Of a DNA stretch of 64,000 bases, positions 49,564 through 61,873 are shown in pieces. Source of the stretch: Echinococcus granulosus. Lineage: Eukaryota; Platyhelminthes; Cestoda; Cyclophyllidea; Taeniidae. The notes beneath the pieces were generated by a model. It was given only the letters and a program-made list of their open reading frames with translations, was not told where the DNA came from and did no database searches. Every line of letters begins with the position of its first letter. Position 1 is the first letter of the stretch. The translations under genes and the position numbers were made by a program. The stretch lies in NCBI RefSeq assembly GCF_000524195.1, contig NW_020170401.1, forward strand, positions 712,327-776,326, given 5' to 3'.

Positions 49564-52500
49564 TCAGCGGTAGTCACCACCTCCACCACCAGTGGTGTCA
49601 TAGAGACGGGAGAAATGGGGTGGAGGCGGGGCCGGAGCAGCACGAGGCGCTTCGCCCATAAACACAGAGTTGGAGGACTGCGCGGAGGACATCATATAGG
49701 CTCGATGCTGAGCCTGTGTCATCGCCCCTCCCATTACCGCTGGGGTCGGCATGGATAGAGCAGGAGCGGATGTCGACGGGCCCATCATCTGCATCATCAT
49801 CTGTGATGGAGGTGGCTGGGGTGGAAGGGCTTTGGTTGGTTGGGAACGACCAGGGTAGGGTGGGGGATCAGGTACAACCTGCTGTGATTGGTTGCTGCTC
49901 CCGGCCCCGCCACCCCCTATGTACCGCTGCTGATGCTGCTGCTGACGGTGATGTCGCAGCTGGGAATCCATGGCGGCAAAGTCGGGAACAAAAGGTCCAC
50001 TAGCGCAGGATTGAGGTGGCATCATCTCGGCGAAACCGTAGTTTGGATCGCCGCCGCCGCCTCCTCCTCTGAATCTGAATTCGAAACACAATAATCATTC
50101 CCGACCTAATCCTACATTATTTTCAAGAAAAACGGGGCTCCCACCAAGCTCCAAATCTCGCAAAACAATAACATTGTAATACCTTCTACCATGTGTCAAT
50201 GCAACCGGCCAGTACATCCAACCGAAAGGAAGAGACGTGTTGGATAAGGGTAATCTACATTTTCAGCTTTTGTGTCGACTTATTTCAGAAAGCTGCATAT
50301 GCTGAAGACGCCAAACCCGAGTGAAGTGTGACAGCATTTCAACAGAAGGACGCTTACCCACGCGATTTGGCTACCAAACTTTCAGCTGAAGCTACGTCCA
50401 CATCTTCTGCATTCCCAGTCTCCCAACCCTTTTGTCCGCCAACAACAGTGACTTCCAGAATGGCATCGGCTAATTGCGTCTTGCTAAATAACTCGATCGC
50501 CGGATTGGCGGTAACGATGGGAGCCCGCTTCCTGCTAACCGTGGATAAATAAACCTGCGGAGACATCCCGGTGCGATTTTGACAACCACAGCAATCACGA
50601 GTTCTGCATAATGGCCGGTATTTGGATTGCACCAAATGCACCAACTCTGTACTTCCGCGCATTTCAAGAAGGGAATAATAACCAAGATGTGTGGCTAGAC
50701 AACATTAAGGCGCCAACAGTGTGAAAAGAAGGAAGGAATTCAGAAAATGGTTACGTGAAACAACTCAATTTTCAGGCGGATCACCACAAGTCTTTTTACG
50801 ACAGCGGAAAGAAAGTGCTATGCCTCTCCTTCCTGTTCTGCGCGTGATTTTGGCATACCTGACCACCACCGAGATGGCCGAAGCAGAAAACGATCAGGGG
50901 GTTGTGCCGAAATAATGCTAAATGTTGCATTTGAGCCAGTGGCATGAAGCTGTGCCGAGAGTAAATCTGCCTCCAGACAAGAAAACCGTATAACATCATG
51001 GAACCAGGTTCCATGCTGACAATAAAGCGACGGCTATGGAGAATGAGTGTGAGGCGGATTATTGTAATTTTCAGTTGTTTACACAAAGAGTACAGCGATA
51101 GTGAAACATGTGATAATTTGTGATGTGTACGCGTGCGGCAGAAGGAGAGCGCACGTATACGTAGAAGGAGCGTCAAGCGAGAGGCTAGACAAGAAGAATG
51201 CAGCTGGTAGAGTAGGGGCAGAAGCAGCTAGCGGTACCACATCTTTGTTTAACAAAAACACGCGCACACCTGCCGCTTATCTCTCTCGCTCTGACAAGCC
51301 TTTACTAGCCCCGAAATCGATTGTAGGACGTCTTTAAAACAATGTTTCAATCCGGAACACCACGGCGCTCAGTTAAAAAGCAAATAAAGGGAAATTAGTA
51401 AAGACCACTTGCCTGGGATCTTGTTGCTGTTGCTGCTGCGAAAACTGCTCCTCCATGGGCATAACTCCAGCTGCGAACGCAGCAGCCATTTGCTGCTGTT
51501 GAGCTGCCTTGTGCTGAGCTTTGGTTTGATTCTGTACAAACTCTGACAAATTTTGGCGCTGATTGGGCACCCGACCACTACCACCGGCAGCAGAGGGTGC
51601 CCTGCCCCCACCCCAGGTCTGCTGCTGCGATGGCATAGGAACTGCACCGTTATCGTAGCTCCTTGGAGGCGGTGCCACACCTCGTCGCATCGATGGGGCC
51701 GGCGCTGCTGTAACCGCCGCTGCAGCCGCCGTACCACCGCCACCACCCACCATTCCACCCATGCGCTTCCTCTTTCCTGTCACTGTTGTAGGTGCCGTCG
51801 TAGTAGTAGCTGCAGCCATTGATTCAGCCGCCTGAGCTGCAGCCATCGCTGAAGACGTCTGCGGAGGTGGGTACATGCCTTGGTGGTACATCTGTGGTGG
51901 CGGAGGAGGAGGCAACAACATCTCCTCTGGTTGTTGCGCTGCTGCTCGACTTCGCTTGCGTTTTGTCGGCTGTTGGGACGGTGCTTGCATACGCATTTGT
52001 GCTGGAGGCATTGACAGTGGTGGCGCTTGTTGTTGCTGCTGTTGGCGGTAGATTATGTCTTCAGGCTTCGACAGACGTTGAGTTTGTTGGGCTATACGTC
52101 GAGGCATGCCCTCGACGCCTGGATGGCGCTTCACCGACGGGACTGACCCGAGAATGAATTGCTTTGATGAGGAGTCGATCGAGGAGGAAGGAGAGGATAC
52201 GGCTGTTGCGGATGTGGAAGAGGCCGACGGTTCCGCTTCGTGGAAGAGAGACTGGATGTAGAATTCCTCGGACCTTCGGTGAGTGATTGGGTGCTCGTGA
52301 CTTAGCAGAATGTTGGCCTGTTCCTCATTTTGCGACTGTGTCGCGGGTACTTGAACAGCCCCACACATGGCAAGAAAGGCGGGTCGTCGATTGACATCGT
52401 AGATCTCCCATGGTGCAAAGCGATCACGACTCACAAAAGCATAACCCCGTTTGCGAGTAAAGGTTTTTACACCACCACCTCCTGAGGATGGATTCCCATT

Positions 52501-55500
52501 ATTATTTCCAGAATTGGTGGTAGCTGAAGCGGATCCACCTCCGCCGCCACCTCCCCCACCTCCACTGTACCTGGACGCGTTTGCTCCACCTGACTTTCCA
52601 CTCGACTTGACAGAGGCAAATTTCGAAGACCCACCAAGTTTGCCTGCTCCACCTCCGCCATCGCCACGATTACCCGACCCTGCAGTGCCATCAAGGGGTG
52701 TCACAGCCACAAAGGGATAGCCGGTGCGACCAATGAAGAGAAGTGGCCGGATGTACTCTATCCCCACAGTAAAATGGCGCTCAGCCAGTTTTTTTCGCAC
52801 CTTCTTGGCCAGATTCTGGTACTGGGGATTGTCAGGACCCACCTGAGCTGCCAAATTGTGCACCAAACTATGAAGCATGTCAAGACAGGTGAAGAAGAGG
52901 GTCTGGTTGGAATGGGGTTCCGTGACCCCGAATCCAATGAGCTGAGCCAGAATCAGGGCCCCGCTGATCAAACGATCTGTGGTGAGGTTCATAGAGGAGA
53001 GACAGATGCCTAGAAGAGAAAGACGGAGTGCCAGACACTCCTGGAGGATGTGCCGTGTACGTAGGTTCTCGGGCATCCGATCACGCGTCTCCTTGACGCC
53101 CGAAACAAAGTACTCCAGTTGCTCGTAGAGACGCTCTAGCGGGTCCACGGTCTCCATGCAGACGTGGAGGATAGAGGAGAAGACGGGATGGGCCAGGAGG
53201 ATGGAGTGCTGCATTACAATACGCTCCTGATCTTCGTCGTTCTTGTGCCGCCAAAATAGTTTGATCCCATTGAGTATCTAAACCAAATTAGAAGTTTAAC
53301 ACGATGCTGTCGATACCACTACAAGGCCCATTTACAGGCACTAGGGTTACTCTAAACAAGTTAAAGGGAAGGCCAACTTACATCACAAGTCTTGGTGACA
53401 ATTTGCGTTTTGAGTTCAGGTGGTAACTTGGCGATGAGGGAGGGAAGAAGCCAACTATTGTCGTTTTCAGGAATCTCAATATCCGGCAGAGCTTCAGGCA
53501 ACTGCTCACCATAAGTGGAGGCTGAAAATGCGCCCATTGGAGTGGATTTTAAATAGGCTATCGCCTGCTCATTAAAACTGGTAACAATCCGATTGGCAAC
53601 CTGGTCCAAGACCTCCTTGGAAGAAGTGACAGAGATTTGGTGGCAGAGGAGGTGCAGTTCCATCAGAGTGGCATGCAACGACCAAACGTTGACGCTAGAG
53701 ATGAGCGAGAGCATCGCTTCAGCCACGTTGTCCGAAGTGGCGGCCAAATCAATCCACTTCACATCATGCGGATGGTAGATGATGTGTAGGAGAAAGCGGG
53801 TCTGGTTACTCGAAATCATCTTATCAATTAAGACGTTTTTTTGCAGTAGGCGTGTCGATATAAGGTAGAAGTACTCTCGCACCCATGGTGTAACACAAAT
53901 CTCACGGAGCACGAGATGTGCAAAGTCGCGGAGAGACATCTCCCTCAAATCAGCATCGCTAGGAGGCTGACCAGTGGAGAGGAAGGCGCAGGTACTTTGG
54001 TGGATGCAACTAGCGAGACGATTCTTGCGTCGCATATTCAGTAAGCTCCCACCAGAAGTGCTACGTCGTGCATTCACTCCACGCTTACGCTTATTTTTTG
54101 ACGGTGCTAAGTGCACTCGACGCCGTTTGCGCTTGTTTTTTGAGACCGGTGGACCATCCGTCAAATCAAACCCGTCGGTGGGGTCAAGAGAGCTGTCTGC
54201 GGGACCGTCATCTGTCTCGCGTTCCGAGTCCCTATCATTGTCCGAGGAGTTATCGTCCGAACCAGCAGCACTGCCATCTTCCCCAGCCTCATCTATCAAC
54301 TCCAGTGGTTTTCCCTTGTTACTGTGGATCATGAGCATCTTTAGAGTGTCAATAAAAAGTGCATAATTCACACGACGAAGCGCACTGGAGAGAAGAGAGG
54401 GTTCGGATACTCGGAAGGAAAAAGGCTGTGCATCCTGAGTGACCGTCTCCACTGTGAAAAATCGATGAAGGATGTGACAGGCCAGACGGACGGTAGGCTC
54501 GGAGCGTGAATCTATGGGTGCGGAGCTCTGATCGAGACCAAAGGCGAGGGAGGGATTGATAAGTTTATCAAAGAGTTTTTCCGTGTCGATGCAGTGATGT
54601 GCCAGGAGGGTTCCGATCAACGAAGCAAGGTTATCCCATTCCACTGGATCATCCAACTGACTACTCATCTCGGAATTGAAATTCTGGACGCCTGGAGAGG
54701 TAACAGAAGACGAGATTCCAACACCGCCACCACGAAGAGAAGGATTGACGAGAGCAGCCATGGATGGTAGCCACTCTAGAGCAAGTTCGGGGCACTGGAC
54801 AGTGTAATCAACGAAGCGGTCAGAGAGGGCTACAAGGCGATCCGGATCACGGCATTGAAGCACCCCTTTAAGCGTTTCGTCAACAAGAGTCTTACGGTCC
54901 TCTGCACATGTGCGCAGTCTTCGTAAAATTTCCGAGGTCTGTGAATTTAGCGCAAGCTGATGTTGAAGCGACTCAAAGGTGGATAGGGATACGGAAGGAG
55001 TACAGAGCCGTTTTACATAGGCACTGGAGAGGTAAAGACTCCTTAGGTACTCCAAAATGCACCACTTGCTCTGCAGCTTCTCCTGCGTGCCCCGACGAAG
55101 TTGTTCGATCAGACAGGTGAGGATTCGCTGCTGTAGGTTAGGCTGAGTCATCAGAACCGCCTGATGTGTACGAAGGATGCCAATAGCATGTAGCCAGATA
55201 AGGGAGAGATATGAGCTCATGCAGGGATAGGGAGCGGAGAGAGAAGAGGCCTGAAGGCGTTCCAGCGTCTCCACAACCGTATCCAAGAGACTGAGGATGT
55301 TAAGCGAGGTTTCAATCAACTCCAGGAAGAGAAAGAGGCTGTTATGAGCCGGATAGTAGATGTGATCTCGACTCGAATTGGGAGCAGATGGTGACGATGC
55401 GACGATTCCACTGGAGTCGGCAACAAGAGAGTCACCACCACTCGTGGTAGTAGTGTTAGGGGAGATGGTGCCAGACAACGACCGCAGGTATGCAGGTATA

Positions 55501-58500
55501 CTCTTGGAGATGACATACTCCATGTCGTAATAATTGAGACAACGAAACCGCGTTGCTATCGCTTCAAGTAGTTCTTCCAATGACCGCGTTTCTTTGGTAC
55601 CACTGCTGCCACGTTGAGTGCCATTCGGTGTGCCACTGACATCCACTCCCCGCTCTTTATTCTTTTTCCTCTTGCCTAACTCTCCATGTACTACGTCGAG
55701 ACGGTGCGCACTCCTCGTAAAGAGCTTAACAATGTCTCGAGACACCTTCCGTGGAGTCTCTCGCGCTCTCGAATGGGCTCTAGCACTGCTCCCATAGAGA
55801 AGCTGGGCACGTTGATTTTGCTCGTGTGCGTAGGAGTCGTCTTGGGGTAAGGGGAAGTGAATGAGATACTGGAGGTGGCGGTTGAGATCACAGGAGTGTC
55901 GCTGAGGCAGACCGTTGCCGAGATCGGAGCGTACGGAGTCAGGGTTGTCCATACTGGTGCGATCGTTGTCCTCGGAGATCTCCGATTGCACTGAAAAGTT
56001 ATTATTCAGGGAGGAAGGATGGAGGCCGGCTGCGGTGGTAGGTGGAGGAAGGGCGGATGAAGAGGTGAGAGAGGGAGGAACCGAATCGGCGTTAGCAAGG
56101 GGATGAAGTGAGCTATCGAAGACACCTCGCGCGATGTAGGTTCGCACAAAAGCATCGTGGTTGAAGAGACCTCGGTCAATGAGTTCGGCAAAGAGACAGA
56201 CGAGTGAACGAAAACCGGGCCCGTCGACAATTGGGCTGGGAGGGGCATGGATGTCAAGGAATGCAAGAAGGCAGGTCTGGAAATTGAAATTTGGCAGTTT
56301 GGAGTGGAGGTAGTCAAGGAGGCAGGCAAGAATGATGGAACGATGAATGCCGGTGCGTGTGGGTGAGACAGCCCATTTGCAGAGGAAAGTGACTAACGCC
56401 GTGATGGACCGTGGTGACTCGAGGTGTTCAGAGTGGAAAAGTTTCTTAAAAAGACTGTCGATTGGATGTGTTTCCACGCTCTGGTTGAAATCATGCGAGT
56501 CCAATTCGTCCAAAACACGAACAAACATTTCCGTCTAAAATAAACAGTCACACAACCAAGAATATTAGTATCTAGCTACGATTTGTTTCTTTTCCGCTAA
56601 CGTAATCACACATGTAACACACCAATATTCCTATCTGGAGACCGCATCACAGATGTTTGACATGTGTTCTGTGTCAGATTGCAAAAGCAGATGGGTTGGT
56701 TTTAGTACAATAAAAGAGACATGGAATGTTCTTGGTTAGAGGATGAGTGCACTTATTGGCTTAAAATAATAAAACATCAGGGCGATTTCGCAACGGGATC
56801 CTTACAGTGAACTTACCGAGAATTTGACAGTCACCCAAATATCAACGATGAATCGTTAAATTCACCTAGTTTATAAACTTCATGAAGCATTATTTACCAG
56901 TTACTTTAAATCAGATTCGCAAATACTAACTCTATTGGCTCAACACTAACTCGAGCTGCAGACCTAGATCACGCTATTTTTATGAAAACTTAAAGCGCCG
57001 ACGGGAAAGTTGTGCGAAAAGGATAAGGATGAAATAAATAAATTCAATTTGAAGCCTGTAAGAGCCCATTCCCGAAAGTAGCGTTAATAAGACAAATAAT
57101 ACTTTGCATCACCGAAGCCAAGAATCGGTGAGGCCTTTCAGTGATGCTTTTCAAAGAAGGAAGAAACCATCACCAGGCCGAAATCAGATCAGCTAGATTC
57201 TACAGGGAGGGATGGACAAAGACGCTGCTTACTTTTGTTTCATCTGTACATTCATCGGAAGTGATTGTTCGCGAAGGAAACAAGTACCATCCACTCTCAG
57301 CTAATCTGCCGCGTTCCAGAAGGACGGTCTCGGTTTCCACCAGACACTTTCGAAGGTTAGAAGCCTCCGGTCCAGGGTAAATAGGAAGACAGGAAAGAGG
57401 GCAGGGGAGAAGGTCAAGCGGCGACCCGGTCAGATAAGTATAACTAGTCTCAGAAGTGATTTTATTCCACACTGCTGCTGAGGGACAGTGCAGTGTTAGT
57501 GCAATAATTATGCTGGAGGTAGAGAGCAGAAGGGAACGATGATGTGAACAAACGAAGAAATCGATGTAGTCCTCCGGTTTTGTGAAGGTCACTACAGCCG
57601 AGTTTGATCGCAGAGCGCAGGCACGAAGAAATTCAGAGAAGGCAGAGCAGGCCCAGTAGAGAATACGACGAGCCAGAAGCTCACTTTCGGTGAATCTGAG
57701 GCAGAAACGTTGGAAGTAGGGGAGAACGAACTTAAGGATGCGAAAGGGATCACACTTCGCTGCTTGTGGTCTCTCGTGGTGCGAGCAGAAGGATGAACAG
57801 TCTTGCGACGCGAGCCTTAGAGAGTTATTGTACAGGTGGTCAAGTTTTGTTGCAAGCGATTTGAGCACGTCCCAATGCTCGACTAAATCGTTATCGTAAA
57901 GAATTGTTAGGAGATTAAAAAGGTAATCCCATTCGGCACACATACTGTCGTATCTGTTGGGAGGAGTAGTTGAGAGATCACCAGAAAAGAGCTCATTGAG
58001 CATTCGTAGAAGTTCCTCAGTCCATTCCATTGTTGGATCAAGCTTTTGTTTCTTCTTTAAATTTTCTAGCGGTGCGGTAGTGTGAATGATGAGTTTGTTA
58101 ATCAGACGCAGGGAGTGCGAAAGAGGGAAGCGGCAGGAAACTAATTCAGCCAGAATCCTTTCTTTACTAGCGTGGAAAACGGTGCTTCTTCTGTTGCAAT
58201 TGGCGCCTGAAAGGTCTGAAAGCCAGTCTTTAAGCTGGTCCCAATCTTTATCCATTCCTGAGAAACTTTTAACCTGGATTTGTGGGTTATCCGGTTCATA
58301 GGGAGGAGCCGTTTGGGCCTTGAGGAGAAGAATGTTATAGTATAAGTCCCAAGCGGTATCCAAATCCTGAGGCGCGCTGTTGCCCCTTCCTGATTTATAT
58401 TCATCAGCAACAGGTCTGTGATATTTAAATCCATCTTTGACCAATTGTTCCGTCAAAGCATCTTCAAGCTGATCAGGTTTTTGAGGATACACATCGGGAG

Positions 58501-58555
58501 GACCAGAGCTCTTTCCCTTTAAGGGATAGCCCTCTGATGATGGAAATTTACTCAT
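49564..58555 (-). CDS. MED12: Mediator complex subunit 12 (kohtalo)
   Basis: Four minus-strand exons: 58555-57233, 56534-53382, 53277-51413, 50068-49564; about 2281 aa (human 2177), all phases consistent. MED12 is the scaffold of the Mediator CDK8 kinase module and activates cyclin C-CDK8 in the nucleus. The N-terminal activating segment starts GPPDVYPQKPDQLEDALTEQ, as in animal MED12. MED12-LCEWAV motif: FLCKWAVSPTRTGIHRS. The LCEWAV-Med12 region has RHLQYLIHFPLPQDDSYAHE and NQRAQLLYG, and LIAKLPPELKTQIV continues the PQL-preceding core. A basic nuclear-type cluster (NKRKRRRVHLAPSKNKRKRG) sits mid-protein. The C-terminus is rich in Gln, Gly, Ala and Pro with poly-Q and poly-G runs. The last intron appears to use a GC donor (CCCAG|GCAAGT). 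Introns are 698, 104 and 1344 nt. Start 58555 is supported by alignment to the human N-terminus. Confidence 0.93.
50069..51412 (-). other. MED12 last intron (1344 nt), apparent GC-AG type
   Basis: The donor reads CCCAG|GCAAGT and the acceptor ATTCAGATTCAG|AGGAGG, where two AGs six bases apart are both usable in frame. Phase 2 upstream and the 1-nt start downstream agree. The intron holds several short frames but nothing with support. Confidence 0.6.
56535..57232 (-). other. MED12 intron 1 (698 nt)
   Basis: Phase-0 junctions: ACAAAA|GTAAGC and TTTATTTTAG|ACGGAA. The encoded flanks read continuously across the region equivalent to human LEVLDSHSF. Nothing else recognised. Confidence 0.7.
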
Positions 58556-59832
58556 TCAAACAGATGCAACAAACAGGGCAAACATTTAACGAGAAAAACG
58601 CATTACATCCAGAAATAAAAAACAGATGTAAAGCACAATCCACTTGAACGCAGCGCTTGGGGCCAAATAACAATACGAACAAAATTTCAAGCGCTCTGAT
58701 TTTTGATAAGTTAACAAAGCAGAGTTTTGCCAAAAAAAGATTTCTAAGCCAAGATCAATCACACGTAAGTTTATAAGGGATAAAAGACTTCGGGCCATTC
58801 CCTGCCCCTTAAAGCATTTTAAAAATTGACAATTTATAGAATAATTTAAGCCCATACTGTAGGCATTGCATTGAAGCTTCCTTTTTGGCCTAATCATCAC
58901 CTTTAGCTAGTTCTTTTTTATCCTGCGCTTTACCTGTGTTATCAACTAATTTGAGATACATATTTTAAGACAAAAATGTTCCTTTTAATTGATGCCATGC
59001 GAATATCCATATTTCCTTACACCTTAAATTTGAAAAATCAAAAAACGATATTTGCTTAGGATACCTAGCATTTGCAGGGCCGTTGCAGAGCGCATTAGTT
59101 CATTCTCTGAGCTGATCATTCACATTTCTTCCTTTCAAGCTATGACACAGAGGACTTATCCTTCTTATTTGGTCTTAAAATCTCAGTATAAAAAGGTTTT
59201 CGGTTGTGTGTCGTGCATCTCGACTGTATACGCTACTAATAAGTCATTGTACTGATGCAATGGTACATTTTTTTATTAATCCAAGTAGCAGGAGCCTCCA
59301 AATCAAATTTTACTGCAGTCTGTGTTAACATGCTCATGCGAAGATGTATCATTTCATTTGACGACTATAAAAGATAAGAATGGACAATATTATTTCTGGC
59401 GTTCATTATGACGTCAAACTAAGACCAAAAAAGAAAGCGACTTTTTGACCTTTATATTTAAACTTGTCTGCATAATACTGGTCGTAGCAACATGATACGA
59501 GAATTATCAAACAAACTAGACATCCAGAAGTGGTTGGCGCAGCACTTTTAGACATCTCTAAACACAAAGTGAGACATAATATTAGGGCGAAATGTGCATT
59601 ACTGCTGTACCAAAAGGATTGAAAGTCGCTGGCATGGCCCGGAGGCCATGGTGCCGGAGGAAGTACAAAAAGAAAGGCTGTGGTGCTCTTTAGCTTAACC
59701 AAATAATTAAGCAAAAAGCATTAGTTTGTCTAATTTAGGCCAGCTTTGGGAGCCAACATTCTTCTTCGGACATTAGTGGTTCGGCTGTGACCTTTGCATT
59801 ATCGTGGTTGTTGCAAAGGGTGCGTCTTTCAA
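58556..59832. other. Divergent intergenic region between MED12 and the 59.8-kb gene
   Basis: MED12 (minus) and the unnamed helical-protein gene (plus) start on either side, so promoters of both lie here. It is AT-rich and contains one family A repeat copy (59550-59720) close to the right gene. No coding exon is supported. Confidence 0.5.
59550..59720 (+). repeat. Dispersed repeat family A, copy 8
   Basis: Contains AGTGAGACATAATATTAGGG, CGAAATGTGCATTACTGCTG, GCTGGCATGGCCCGGAGGCC and GGAGGAAGTACAAAAAG, ending in a TTAACCAAATAATTAAGC tail. The right end lies ~110 bp ahead of the next gene's ATG, so it may be in its promoter or 5'UTR. Confidence 0.65.
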
Positions 59833-61873
59833 ATGTCTACCTCTCGTGAACTGCTTGCATTTGTTTTAGAGGAAAAAGAGGGGGTCGCAGAACATTTGGA
59901 TGATACCCTTTTAAACAGGCTCGAACAAGCGTTATACTGTGAGGACGAGCATCACGCGGTTTGGAGTAATTTTCATGATGTCACTTTCCGAAAGCTCATG
60001 ACGTCTTTCGAGGATAATTTAGGAGATACTGAATTGTCCCGCGGGAAGCTCAAAATTAAATTTGCCATTTTTTGGCGAATGCGCAATTACTGTCAACCGT
60101 CAGATTTCGAGGTGGTAACCCGCATATTAAGTTCATTGATCATGTCTAAAAATTGCTCAATGATCTCGATACTCCACACATTTTATCAAAAGAGCTTACA
60201 TGAGGCGAATTTATTTCATTTCTCTGGTGAACTTTTTGATTCACATCTTATGACACTAAGAAACCTGCACCGAAAGTCGGTTAATGTTAATCACCGCCGT
60301 TCTATAATTCTTCTATTCATTTTGCTGTCGCTTTCCGGTTTCAAAAATCGCAAAGGTGGTGATCGATTTCCTAACTGTATAAAATCGACGGATTTATCCT
60401 CCTATGATGTTGACTTTCTTGTGGATCTTCTGACTGTACTTATTAAAGTTCCTCGTCCATCCAACGTTTACCTCAATGATTGTACAAAGAATATTGCGAA
60501 GTTTCTTAATAAAAACTCTGTTGTTGTTGATCATAAAGAAGAGTTAGTGTATCTTTCAACTTTGTTGGCCCCATATCAACCAGCCATCCTTGAAGACGCT
60601 ATGAATGATGGCCACCTTTTATCAAAAGTTGGCGGTTATTTACGAAGGCTGCTTACCAATGAGGTGTTTCAGGATTGTCCGCTTCATCGATTCTTAGTGA
60701 GCTCATGGTACAGCCAAATGGAAGATCTCTTTAACGAGTCGAAGACTTATCCTCCTAATAAAGTCCTTACACCATTATCAACTTGTCAAAAAAATCCTCT
60801 CCTTCATTCTGCATTTCGCGATCTCCTACCTCCTACATTCATCGATAATCTCTGGAATTATTCAATCAACCTACTTTTACAGAACCAATTTGATAATGTT
60901 TTTAAAAACTGTTGGCTCCTTTTCAATCGCTATTGTCATTTGCAAGAAGATGCACGAAAAAGGGAACAGTTGCAATTCCTCCTCGCCCAAATCTGCAATC
61001 GGCCGCATATTCTTGCAGAATTCTCAGTCCTAATGGATAGTGTATTCTCATTGTATTCCAACCTTCCTTCTATCACCCGCACAGAGGGACTTGGTATATT
61101 TCAACAGATCTATCGTCTTGCTCACGAAGAGTGCTCTCGTCTAAAGTCTAGCGGGGGGTGCCTTTCCTACTCCTTCCTTCTCTTGCGCATTTATCAATCC
61201 CCTTTCCTGAATGAGGCGGTCGCTTCACAGCTGCTAAAATTGCAAAAACTTGTCTCCGAACAGATAGCTGAAGAGCCCTCATTAGTAGCTAATGAGACGA
61301 TTATCGAAATGCTTCGTGGTTTCTTCATCACACCCTTGCTGGAACCGCAAGTTTGTGATATATTCTCGCCCCAGATTTTCGCGCAAATATTGGACCTAGT
61401 AACCAGCCTTCAGATCGAAAAAGCGTCGATCGGCGCAGAGCAAATCTTTCCGAGTACACTAAAGGCTGTCTTATTGGCGTGTTTACTCCGATGCCTTAAT
61501 TGCCAGGCTGTAGTGGAGCACCTGAGGACCACAGAAACCTTTCTTCTCACTATGGAAACGTGTGCCGATCTGGGCTCTGCGGAGTGGGAAGAAGATCCGT
61601 TTATTCGAAGGAGAATTGTAGAATGTTGGGATATTTTTTCAAAAGTAGGTTTTGCGCCTTTTTAACGCTTATGTCTAGAATGCGGAAGAACAGCAAAATT
61701 TACCGGAAAAGAGGAACCTTTTGGAGCGCCTAAGACCCCATTTCAGCTTGCGAGCACCAGTTCAAATTGACCACAGTGTTTGTCCCTCATGCGGGGAATG
61801 CATCCACAGTCTGCTAGAAGACATTGTTCTTTCCAGTCAGACGGTTGGGGATTTGGATTGTGTTGGGGATTGA
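59833..61873 (+). CDS. Unrecognised helical-repeat-like protein
   Basis: Two exons, 59833-61644 and 61679-61873, give 668 aa; the 34-nt intron (GTAGGT...GTCTAG) joins phase-0 codons and replaces an early stop. The ATG at 59833 opens MSTSRELLAFVLEEKE; no in-frame ATG lies just upstream. The sequence is rich in Leu, Ile, Phe and charged residues throughout, without a signal peptide or a long transmembrane run, as expected for a HEAT/ARM-like alpha-solenoid. The C-terminal exon adds CPSCGECIHSLLED, a short cysteine cluster that could bind metal, and ends acidic. I could not place it in a family; a large nucleolar or chromatin-associated solenoid protein is only a guess. It is head-to-head with MED12. 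Confidence 0.8.
61645..61678 (+). other. 34-nt intron
   Basis: GTAGGT donor and CTAG acceptor; reading through gives a stop at once, while splicing extends the frame by 65 codons including the Cys cluster. Confidence 0.75.
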
